A stretch of DNA of 15,919 bases from Planctomycetota bacterium (GTDB lineage: Bacteria; Planctomycetota; SZUA-567; H5-PLA8; CALKMO01): positions 1 to 15,919 of the forward strand of contig JAOACM010000037.1 of assembly GCA_026417845.1 (NCBI GenBank), written 5' to 3'. The notes below the pieces were generated by a model. The model was not told where the DNA came from, made no database searches, and saw only the letters and a list, made by a program, of their open reading frames with translations. Each line of letters begins with the position of its first letter. The first letter of the stretch is position 1. The position numbers were made by a program, and so were the translations under genes. Below, piece after piece: positions 6,053 through 12,310 of the stretch.

Positions 6053-7225
6053 ATGGAAGATACCAGGAACGCGGCGGATGGGTCCAGAACATCGGGAGGC
6101 GGCATGTCCGGAGGCGCGTCCGGTTCGAATCCGGCAGTCGCGAAGTCTCCTCCATCCTCCGCGCCCGCTTCGAAAAAACCGGCCGCGCGCGGCGGATGGA
6201 TCCGGGCGGCGGGGAAGGACCGCATCGCATGGATACCGATCGGATTCGGGATCGCTCTCCTGCTGGCGGCCCTCGGGTATACATGGAGTTCCATACAGGC
6301 GTATCTGTTCGGGAGGAACATCCGGAAGGTCGAAGAATACTGGCGGCGCAACAGGCCGGAATCCGAGAAGCCGCTGCCGCTCAGGGATCTGCTTCATGCC
6401 AGGATCGAGGTCGGTCCTGAGGGCGAAGGAGGCCCGGTAACGCTCGTCTACGACTTCCCGCGCGAGTCTAATCCCAGAGGGGATGAACCGGCCGATACGA
6501 TCCCGCAGCTGCGCGATTGGGAGTGCAAGGTCGAGAAGGGCACCTTCCTGCCGGTAGTACCGCTCCTGTCGAACATCTCGTTCGAAGGCGACATTGATGT
6601 GTCGTTCGACCTCGTCCCGTGGCGCGGGACCGATATCATGGCGAAGGTCTGCTGGTTCGATGCGGAGAAGACCGGGGTTGTTTTCGCGCTTATGCGCGAC
6701 GGCAGGTGTCTTTTTTACCTGCTCAGGCAGGGATACGATTATCCCATAGGCGAAGAACGCCGGATCGCTCCGCCGGAACGCGGGCGCGCGATTGCGCTTC
6801 GGGTGGCGCTCGCCGGGCGGTCAGTAGAAGCGTTCGTGGATGGGGCGAAGGTATGCGAAGGCCGCGTGCCGGCCGAATGGCCCCAGGATCGCCGCTACGA
6901 TCACGGCGCTTCGCAGGGCAGGCTGGCCGCGGACCTGAAGCGTCCTCCGCTCGCCGGTTTCGTAGGACTGGATACCGGCGACAAGGTTGGGGCAAAGGTT
7001 ACGGGAATAACGATCTTCGGGCGGGTTTCCCCCGCCTGGGCAGAGGAGAAATCGCGATGCGTCCGGGCCCGTCGCGCTGTAGAGGAATACTCCAGGCGCG
7101 AATCCGGCTCTGGCGGCAAGCACTCCATTACGGAGAGGGTGGAGCCGGATGGGAGTGCGCAGCGGAACGAAGAGGCGCCTCAGAAGGATGTCGGAGGGAA
7201 GACGGAGGAGCCGGCCGGCAAATGA
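6053..7225 (+). CDS. Membrane-anchored protein with LamG/concanavalin A-like domain, function unknown
   Basis: A predicted 390-aa protein. Residues 1-58 form a low-complexity Gly/Ser/Pro/Ala-rich, probably cytosolic, N-terminus. A TM segment follows at about 60-78 (IPIGFGIALLLAALGY). The exported part, about 145-325, has a beta-sandwich pattern of the LamG/concanavalin A or DUF1080 type (FEGDIDVSFDL, RGTDIMAKVCWFD, VEAFVDGAKVCEG, GFVGLDTGDKVGAKVTGITI). The last 60 residues are highly charged and likely disordered. Such domains often bind carbohydrate or serve as scaffolds; no catalytic residue can be named. ATG 6053 is the first start and has weak upstream G-rich sequence. ATG 6104 has GGGAGG only 4 nt upstream and is an equally possible start giving 373 aa. 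It follows the groESL terminator and precedes dapB by 138 nt. Coding is likely; the fold call is tentative. Confidence 0.7.
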   Translation: MEDTRNAADGSRTSGGGMSGGASGSNPAVAKSPPSSAPASKKPAARGGWIRAAGKDRIAWIPIGFGIALLLAALGYTWSSIQAYLFGRNIRKVEEYWRRNRPESEKPLPLRDLLHARIEVGPEGEGGPVTLVYDFPRESNPRGDEPADTIPQLRDWECKVEKGTFLPVVPLLSNISFEGDIDVSFDLVPWRGTDIMAKVCWFDAEKTGVVFALMRDGRCLFYLLRQGYDYPIGEERRIAPPERGRAIALRVALAGRSVEAFVDGAKVCEGRVPAEWPQDRRYDHGASQGRLAADLKRPPLAGFVGLDTGDKVGAKVTGITIFGRVSPAWAEEKSRCVRARRAVEEYSRRESGSGGKHSITERVEPDGSAQRNEEAPQKDVGGKTEEPAGK

Positions 7226-7246
7226 TTGCGGGAGGCTCCTGGACGA

Positions 7247-7258
7247 CCGGGATCCCGG
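7247..7258. repeat. 12-bp perfect palindrome upstream of dapB
   Basis: CCGGGATCCCGG is a perfect palindrome in the gap before dapB, 105 bp from its start. The same 12-mer recurs at 8275-8286 in the gap after dapB. No T-run follows, so it is not an intrinsic terminator. It may be an operator or recognition site, or simply GC-rich coincidence. Confidence 0.4.
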
Positions 7259-7350
7259 GCAGGCGCCCGCGCGAGACGACAGGGGAGAGCGGGCATCGTC
7301 CCTGAGGTCAGGCCGGATCCCCATGTGGCGTACAACAGAACGGGAAGGAT

Positions 7351-7356
7351 GGGAGG
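7351..7356 (+). promoter_or_regulatory. Ribosome binding site of dapB
   Basis: GGGAGG lies 7 nt before ATG 7364. It decides the start in a frame that is open much further upstream, to TTG 7226, with another ATG at 7349. The dinucleotide-binding motif begins only a few residues after ATG 7364, in agreement. Confidence 0.75.
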
Positions 7357-7363
7357 ATGGCGG

Positions 7364-8164
7364 ATGGGCGTCAGGATCGCTGTCAGCGGCGCGGCGGGAC
7401 GGATGGGCAGGCGGGTGATTGAAATGGCGATGGCGGATCCGGACATACGCCTGGTCGCGGCCATCGAATCGCCCGGCCATCCGTGGGTGGGAAGGCATCT
7501 GACGGATGTGGCGCACGTGGCGGGGTCCGAGGTGTGCGTAGCCGACCGCCTTTCGCCGGAAGATCGGGTTCAGGTCATAATTGACTTTTCCACGCCTGAA
7601 GGCGCCGTCGAGCGCGCCAGGGACGCCGCGAACCTCGGAGCGGCTCTGGTCACCGGTACGACCGGCCTGAGCGAAGGGCAGGCCGACGAGATCGGCGAAA
7701 TATCGGGCAGGGTTCCGGTCCTGCGGGCCGCCAATTTCAGCATCGGCGTCAATATGCTGCTGAAGCTGGTAAAAGGGGCTGCGGAAGCTCTGGGGGAAGC
7801 CTTCGAGGTCGAGATAGTGGAGGCCCATCATCACGGGAAGGCCGATGCGCCGAGCGGGACGGCGCTGGCGATAGCCGAAGCGATCGCCGGCGCGCGCGGC
7901 AGACCGCTGGAGAAGGATGCCGTCTACGGGCGCAGGGGGCGGACGGGGCCGCGCAGGCCGTCGGAGATCGGCATCCACGCCGTCAGGATGGGGGACGTGG
8001 TCGGCGAACACACCGTGTATTTCGCGGCGCCGGGCGAGCGTCTCGTGATCGGCCACATCGCAACATCTCGCGACGCATTCGCCTCGGGCGCGCTGCGCGC
8101 CGCGAAGTGGATCGCCGGCAGGCCGGCGGGGATGTATACCATGTCCGATATGCTGCGGGGCTGA
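7364..8164 (+). CDS. dapB: 4-hydroxy-tetrahydrodipicolinate reductase (DapB)
   Basis: Catalyses the NAD(P)H-dependent reduction of 4-hydroxy-tetrahydrodipicolinate to tetrahydrodipicolinate in the diaminopimelate/lysine pathway, supplying meso-DAP for peptidoglycan and lysine for protein; a cytosolic homotetramer. At 266 aa it is close to the usual ~270. The Rossmann motif GAAGRMG (residues 9-15) opens the protein. TGTTG and ANFSIGVNMLLKLV match conserved segments. The catalytic signature EAHHHGKADAPSGTA places His155 and Lys159 where E. coli DapB has His159 and Lys163. The C-terminal GEHTVYFAAPGERLVIGH is also typical. The start was chosen on GGGAGG 7 nt upstream. No other lysine-pathway gene is adjacent; metG follows after 242 nt, so co-transcription is uncertain. 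Confidence 0.97.
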   Translation: MGVRIAVSGAAGRMGRRVIEMAMADPDIRLVAAIESPGHPWVGRHLTDVAHVAGSEVCVADRLSPEDRVQVIIDFSTPEGAVERARDAANLGAALVTGTTGLSEGQADEIGEISGRVPVLRAANFSIGVNMLLKLVKGAAEALGEAFEVEIVEAHHHGKADAPSGTALAIAEAIAGARGRPLEKDAVYGRRGRTGPRRPSEIGIHAVRMGDVVGEHTVYFAAPGERLVIGHIATSRDAFASGALRAAKWIAGRPAGMYTMSDMLRG

Positions 8165-8274
8165 TGCGCGGGATTCCACGCGACAATAACTCCGGAGGGG
8201 CTGGAGAACGCTGCCCGGGCCGCAGCCGCGGGTCCTGCCGAGCGGGGGTTTCCCCACTTCGTGCCTTCGCCGGG

Positions 8275-8286
8275 CCGGGATCCCGG
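8275..8286. repeat. 12-bp perfect palindrome downstream of dapB
   Basis: Second occurrence of CCGGGATCCCGG, in the dapB-metG gap, 120 bp before the metG start. A short stem GGCGG/CCGCC (8305-8318, loop ATAG) lies just after it. The gap lacks recognisable T-box or SAM riboswitch features, so no known methionine-responsive leader is claimed for metG. Confidence 0.4.
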
Positions 8287-8406
8287 AGAGAGACGGAACG
8301 CTCCGGCGGATAGCCGCCACAAAGGACAGTTGCCATCCCCGTTGCCGGACAGCGGGACAGCCTGAACGGAAGCAAAAGGGGGAGGAGAGGAAAGGCAAGA
8401 TCATCC

Positions 8407-9864
8407 ATGGCGTCGAAATACTACGTGACGACGGCGATACCTTACGTGAACGCGGATCCGCATGTCGGCTTCGCGCTTGAGATCGTCCAGGCGGACGCTG
8501 TTGCCAGGTGGCACAGGATGCTCGGCAAGCGGGTCTATTTTCAGACCGGTTCCGACGAGAACAGCCTGAAGAATGTACAGGCCGCCGAGGCGCGCGGCAT
8601 TCCCGTCAGGGAGCTGTGCGACGCCAACTCCGCCCGCTTCGCCGCGCTCAAACAGGCGCTCGATCTCTCCAATGACGCCTTCTTCAGGACCACCTCCGAA
8701 CTCCATTTCCGCGGCGCCTCGAAGCTGTGGTCCATGTGCGATCCGGACGATCTGTACCGCAGGAGGTACCGCGGTTTCTACTGCGTGGGCTGCGAAACTT
8801 TCTACACTCCGAAGGACCTGGCGGACGGCAAGTGCCCGGAGCACAAGACGGAGCCGGAGGTCGTGGAGGAGGAGAATTATTTTTTCAGGCTGAGCAGATA
8901 TCAGGACCGGCTCGAGCGCGCGATAGCGTCCGACGAATACCGCGTGGTGCCGGAAACGAGGAAGAACGAGATACTGTCGTTCATACGGATGGGGCTGGAG
9001 GATTTCAGCGTGTCGCGGTCGGCCGCCCGGGCCAGGAACTGGGGAATCCCGGTGCCGGGCGATCCGGGGCAGGTCATGTACGTGTGGTTCGATGCCCTCT
9101 CGAATTACGTGACGGGCTTGGGGTTCGCCGACGACTCGCCGTTTTTCGGGGAGATGTGGCCGGCCGACCTGCACGTTATAGGCAAGGGGATATTGCGGTT
9201 CCACGCAGCTTACTGGCCGGCGATGCTGATGTCGGCACGTCTGCCGCTCCCGAAGGCCCTGTTCGTGCACGGATACATAACGGTCAACGGCGAGAAGATA
9301 AGCAAATCGCTGGGCAACGTCATAGACCCGTTTTCGCTCGCCGACAGATACGGCGCTGATCCCCTGAGGTATTTTCTCCTGAGGAAGATACCGCCGTACG
9401 AGGATGGCGATTTCTCGATCGCGGCGCTGGAGTCCGCCTACGATACGGACTTGGCCAACGCGCTGGGCAACCTGATGGGCAGGATCACCAACATGGCGGA
9501 GCGATACGCGCCGGGAGGGGTCGAGGGGGCGGTCGCCCCGGAAGGGTTGTCGCCCGCAGAGAAGGTCGTGGCTGAGGCGATGGACAGGTACGATTTCCGG
9601 GCCGCGCTGGACGAGATATTCAGGTCGGTAGAGCGGTGCAACGTCTACATCGAGCAGACGAAGCCCTGGGCGCTCGCGAAGGATCCGGGGCGCGCATCCG
9701 AGTTGCGGGCGGTGCTTGGCGCGCTCCTCGCGGCCGGATCGTCCATAGCGCGGCTGCTCGGGCCGTTCCTTCCGGCGGCCTCCGGGAAAATCGGCGCGGC
9801 GCTGGCGGCCAGGCCCATAAGGAAGCTGCCGCCGCTGTTCCCGCGGCTCGGCAGGGGGGCATAA
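8407..9864 (+). CDS. metG: Methionyl-tRNA synthetase
   Basis: Class I aminoacyl-tRNA synthetase that charges tRNA-Met, including the initiator, with methionine; cytosolic. The 485-aa protein covers the Rossmann catalytic core with its connective-peptide insertion, and the anticodon-binding helical bundle. It ends there, so it lacks the C-terminal EMAP/OB tRNA-binding domain of E. coli MetG (677 aa); shorter forms are common. The first signature is PHVGF (His19-Val-Gly-Phe22), with Phe in place of the last His of HIGH; I recall HxGF variants in a subgroup of these enzymes. The KMSKS loop reads KISKS (297-301). A zinc knuckle is visible as Cys126-x2-Cys129 and Cys143-x2-His146. The segment KTEPEVVEEENYFFRLSRY is highly characteristic. 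AAAGG lies 11 nt before ATG 8407, with a purine-rich tract further upstream. Confidence 0.97.
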   Translation: MASKYYVTTAIPYVNADPHVGFALEIVQADAVARWHRMLGKRVYFQTGSDENSLKNVQAAEARGIPVRELCDANSARFAALKQALDLSNDAFFRTTSELHFRGASKLWSMCDPDDLYRRRYRGFYCVGCETFYTPKDLADGKCPEHKTEPEVVEEENYFFRLSRYQDRLERAIASDEYRVVPETRKNEILSFIRMGLEDFSVSRSAARARNWGIPVPGDPGQVMYVWFDALSNYVTGLGFADDSPFFGEMWPADLHVIGKGILRFHAAYWPAMLMSARLPLPKALFVHGYITVNGEKISKSLGNVIDPFSLADRYGADPLRYFLLRKIPPYEDGDFSIAALESAYDTDLANALGNLMGRITNMAERYAPGGVEGAVAPEGLSPAEKVVAEAMDRYDFRAALDEIFRSVERCNVYIEQTKPWALAKDPGRASELRAVLGALLAAGSSIARLLGPFLPAASGKIGAALAARPIRKLPPLFPRLGRGA

Positions 9865-10030
9865 CGCCGCGCGGCTGAGCGCGCTCCGGATGGATGCGCC
9901 GGAGGCGGGCCGGGTCGTTTCGACGGCGCCCTGCGGGGGAATCCGCGCGACGCGCGGGGATACGCCAGACCTCCCCTCCCGCCGGGGGGCCGCGATGGCG
10001 CGTCTCGAAAGCTTGGATCGCGCTGCGGGC

Positions 10031-10058
10031 GGGGAGAAGGGGGGGGACGGGGACGGGG
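10031..10058 (+). other. Potential G-quadruplex tract
   Basis: Four G-runs of at least four bases, separated by AGAA, AC and AC: GGGG (10031-10034), eight G (10039-10046), GGGG (10049-10052) and GGGG (10055-10058). This satisfies the usual G4 rule with very short loops on the plus strand. Part of it is a tandem GGGGAC repeat. It lies in the metG-holA gap on the coding strand, so a quadruplex could form in the RNA. Confidence 0.5.
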
Positions 10059-10125
10059 ACGGAGACGCCGGCGGAAGGGCGGAAGGAAGACTGCAGGCGC
10101 GTGGGATCAGCGGAGGCGGCCTGTA

Positions 10126-10208
10126 AGAGCCTGTCCGCAAACTTCCGCGGCGCCCGGGTTCCTGTGATGTCCGGGCCCGATCCGGCCGGAGGTTTCCGGA
10201 CAGGCTCT
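10126..10208. repeat. Palindromic MITE/REP-like element, copy 2
   Basis: An 83-bp element with near-perfect 22-bp terminal inverted repeats, 10126-10147 and 10187-10208, 20 of 22 positions matching. The outer arm is AGAGCCTGTCCG. An inner pair, GCCCGG (10152-10157) and CCGGGC (10171-10176), would extend the hairpin. The arms match copy 1 at 2978-3054, though the interiors differ. It ends 11 nt before the holA start codon. The sequence after it is A-rich rather than T-rich, so it is not a standard terminator for plus-strand transcripts. Confidence 0.75.
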
Positions 10209-10219
10209 GAAAAAAGCAC

Positions 10220-11566
10220 ATGCCGAAGCCCAGAATACCCGGAGCGCTGACGCCGGACCGCATCGGCGAGATACTGGCCGCGCCGTTCAAGCGCGTCTAT
10301 GCCGTCGTCGGACCTGACGTTTTCCTCCGCGAAAGGGTGCTGGCCAAGCTCAGGGATGCCTTCCTGAAGGGCGAGGACACCTCGATCGCTTTCGTATCCT
10401 TCCGGGGACCGGCATCGCCGTCCGAGTCGGCTGCTCTCACGCCAGCCATGGTCCTCGACGAGGCAGAAACCCCCCCGCTGTTCAGCAGACGGAAGATGGT
10501 TGCGGTCCGCCGGTGCGATCTTTTCGTCAGGGAGAATGCCGCCGCTATCGCGCGCCGGATACCCCGCATTCCGGAAACATGCGTACTGGTGCTCGAAGGC
10601 GGCGCCATAGGGAGGCGGGGCGGAGGCGCCCGCGGGGGTGCGGGGAAGTCCGGCGGGGAGGAGTCGGATGAAAACAGAGAAGCCGGAGGCCGGCGCGGCG
10701 CTTCGGATCTGCTGGATGCGGTCAGCAAGCACGGCGCGATAATCGAGTGCGCCACTCCTTACGCGACGCTTTACGGCAGCCCGGCCGTCAGCGCGCGATC
10801 GGAGATGGGACGTCTTGTCGCCGAGATGGGACGGGAGCGCGGCCTGAAGCTGGGCGACGACGCGGTAGTGGCGCTTATAGAACTGGCGGGCGAGCGGCTG
10901 GCGGTGATCGAGAACGAGATCGAAAAGCTGCGCGTCCGCTTCGCCGCGCCGGGCCCGGAGCTGCCGCCCTCCGCCAGGCTGGAATCCGCCGGGCGATCAG
11001 CGGCGGGAACGGCCGCCGGCCGGGTATCCGGTACGGGAGCCGCCGCGGCATCGGGCGGCGCTCCTGGAGCCGCCCCGATCCGGATCTCCGGACGGGACGT
11101 GCACGAAACGTGCGCCGACGCCAGACAGCTCCATGTATTCGCGCTTGCCGATCTTATCGCCGCCAGGGATCGCGTCCGCTCGCTCGATGCCCTGGCGCGG
11201 CTGTTCGAATTCGGCGCCGCCGATCCGTACTCCGGCGGCAAGGCGGTACGGGACGATAAGACGATCGCGATCCTGTTCCTCAGCGCGATGTTCAGGACGC
11301 TGGGGAAAATAGAGGCCGGCAGGGCCAGGCTGGATGCGGGAGGCAGCTTCGCGGAGGCGGGCAGGGCGATGGGGGCATGGGCCGGACGCGAAGAGGCGGC
11401 CGGCAGAAACGCGGCCCTGTGGGAAAAAGAGGACATTTCCGCCGCCTGCGAGACGCTCCTCCGCGCCGACCTCGATCTTAAACTCTCCCGCGCTTCCGCG
11501 CAGGAAATACTGGAGCGTCTGATATTCGAAATCTGCCCCTCGCGCCAGGCTCCGGCCCGGCGTTAG
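10220..11566 (+). CDS. holA: Probable DNA polymerase III delta subunit (HolA)
   Basis: The delta subunit opens the beta sliding clamp as part of the clamp-loader complex during replication. The 448-aa product fits the HolA layout. It has an N-terminal AAA+-like fold with YAVVGPDVFLRERVLAKL (normally a 'GxexxLr' segment), a middle ETPPLFSRRKMVAVRR strand pair typical of delta, and a helical C-terminus. The segment LKLGDDAVVALIELAGERLAVIENEIEKL matches delta's 'L...nDl..l..EieKL' region, and IAILFLSAMFRTLGK its clamp-loader collar region. It is longer than the usual ~340 aa because of two low-complexity Gly/Ala/Ser-rich insertions, about 133-160 and 243-290. No Walker A is expected in delta and none is seen. 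ATG 10220 is the first start after an in-frame TGA; no good Shine-Dalgarno is visible, and the palindromic element occupies the place where one would be. Family confidence is good but not absolute. Confidence 0.85.
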   Translation: MPKPRIPGALTPDRIGEILAAPFKRVYAVVGPDVFLRERVLAKLRDAFLKGEDTSIAFVSFRGPASPSESAALTPAMVLDEAETPPLFSRRKMVAVRRCDLFVRENAAAIARRIPRIPETCVLVLEGGAIGRRGGGARGGAGKSGGEESDENREAGGRRGASDLLDAVSKHGAIIECATPYATLYGSPAVSARSEMGRLVAEMGRERGLKLGDDAVVALIELAGERLAVIENEIEKLRVRFAAPGPELPPSARLESAGRSAAGTAAGRVSGTGAAAASGGAPGAAPIRISGRDVHETCADARQLHVFALADLIAARDRVRSLDALARLFEFGAADPYSGGKAVRDDKTIAILFLSAMFRTLGKIEAGRARLDAGGSFAEAGRAMGAWAGREEAAGRNAALWEKEDISAACETLLRADLDLKLSRASAQEILERLIFEICPSRQAPARR

Positions 11567-11581
11567 CGCCAAACGGCTTTA

Positions 11582-11650
11582 TCCGGACGTCAGCCCGTCC
11601 CCGTCCGGAAAGGGACTTCCCGGGCATCGTGATGTCTGACCGCCCCTTTC
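11582..11650. repeat. Tandem inverted repeats after holA (possible decayed palindromic element)
   Basis: Two perfect inverted repeats lie in the holA-lepB-like gap: TCCGGACG (11582-11589) with CGTCCGGA (11602-11609), and GAAAGGG (11608-11614) with CCCTTTC (11644-11650). Read on the minus strand, the block from 11657 down to 11602 shows GAGCCTG, GACATCAC, CCCGGG and TCCGGAC in the same order as words in copy 2 at 10126-10208. This suggests a decayed third copy. There is no T-run, so termination of holA here is not indicated. Confidence 0.35.
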
Positions 11651-11763
11651 AGGCTCCTTGACAAAAGCGCCGGGGATGTATACGGTCACGATGCACCGGA
11701 AAGAGCCGGCGGTGGGGAAAGGTAGCGACGGACGGAATACTGTCCGATGCGCTGGAGCTGCCC

Positions 11764-12246
11764 ATGCTGCGCGAGGAACTTTTCCGCGTTCTCAAATTCC
11801 TGGGCGTGCTGGTGGCGATAATCGTGGTCGAGCAGTTCGCCAAGCGGATGACCCGGGTCGAAATCGCCGGTGACAACGAATCCATGGCCCCCGCTTTCCC
11901 TCCAGGCAAATATCGTATCGTCCGCGATATCAGGTCGGCGGACGACCTGAAGCCCGGCGACGTGGTGGCGTATTTCCCGCCGGCGCGACCGTCCGAGGCG
12001 ATTGTGGCGCGGGTGGTAGCGAAGGCAGGCCAGGAGGTCGAGTCCGACGGTAAGGAACTCAGGGTAGACGGCAGGGAATTTTCCCATCCGGGGGCGAAGA
12101 TAAATGTGGCGAAGCGCAAAATTTCCCCGACGCGCGTTCCGGGAGGGTGCGTTTTTCTGCTGACCGACAATCCCTCCGGCGCGGTGGAGATGGAATGCCA
12201 GGGGGTCGTGCCGTTGCGCCACATATGGGGCAGACTCAAAGGGTAA
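11764..12246 (+). CDS. S26 (LepB-like) signal peptidase homologue lacking the catalytic lysine
   Basis: A 160-aa protein with one N-terminal TM segment (about 10-26, LKFLGVLVAIIVVEQFA) and an exported domain. The nucleophile box is present as GDNESMAPAF with Ser40-Met41. GDVVAYFPPA matches the next strand, and the C-terminal box FLLTDNPSGAVEMECQGVV corresponds to the GDNxxNSxDSRxxGxV motif of type I signal peptidases. The expected xKR(A/V)V segment carrying the general-base lysine reads IVARVV, with Ala82 in the lysine position; ER-type enzymes have His there. If the alignment is right, normal Ser-Lys catalysis is impossible, so the protein may be a pseudoenzyme or use another base. GGAG sits 6 nt before ATG 11764. 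The TPR gene follows after 64 nt, suggesting joint expression. lepB is not assigned, because the main signal peptidase is probably elsewhere. Confidence 0.85.
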   Translation: MLREELFRVLKFLGVLVAIIVVEQFAKRMTRVEIAGDNESMAPAFPPGKYRIVRDIRSADDLKPGDVVAYFPPARPSEAIVARVVAKAGQEVESDGKELRVDGREFSHPGAKINVAKRKISPTRVPGGCVFLLTDNPSGAVEMECQGVVPLRHIWGRLKG

Positions 12247-12310
12247 GGCGCCCGCGGGGCGGCGGGGCGATACCGGGCGCGTCGCGGGACGGACAGGACC
12301 GGGGACGCCG

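Larger units (their letters stand above)
9865..10219. other. 355-bp intergenic region between metG and holA
   Basis: No gene is supported here. The region contains a G-tract cluster (10031-10058) and, directly before holA, a long palindromic element (10126-10208). Between them the DNA is GC-rich and featureless. An in-frame TGA (10208-10210) blocks any upstream extension of holA. Confidence 0.6.

Noticed and set aside
6120..6134. tRNA T-arm-like sequence CCGGTTCGAATCCGG
   Set aside because: The flanking 70 nt give no acceptor stem complementary to the 3' side, no D-arm and no anticodon arm, and the sequence lies inside the LamG-like gene.
7226..7363. N-terminal extension of DapB from TTG 7226
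   Set aside because: The extension is Arg/Gly/Pro-rich, whereas ATG 7364 has GGGAGG at 7 nt and leads directly into the dinucleotide-binding motif.
6821..8404. Long open frame on the minus strand opposite the LamG-like gene and dapB
   Set aside because: It is antisense to certain coding sequence and has the Arg/Pro/His-rich composition of GC-rich shadow frames, with no recognisable motif.
8165..8406. T-box or SAM riboswitch before metG
   Set aside because: The gap has only short unrelated palindromes; no T-box sequence, anti-terminator or SAM aptamer motif is visible.
8401..10290. 629-codon open frame on the minus strand opposite metG
   Set aside because: A shadow of metG and of GC-rich spacer; the product has no family features.
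11658..11684. Sigma-70-like promoter TTGACA...TATACG before the peptidase-like gene
   Set aside because: The -35 is perfect, but the spacer is only 15 bp and the -10 is poor; too weak to list as a feature.
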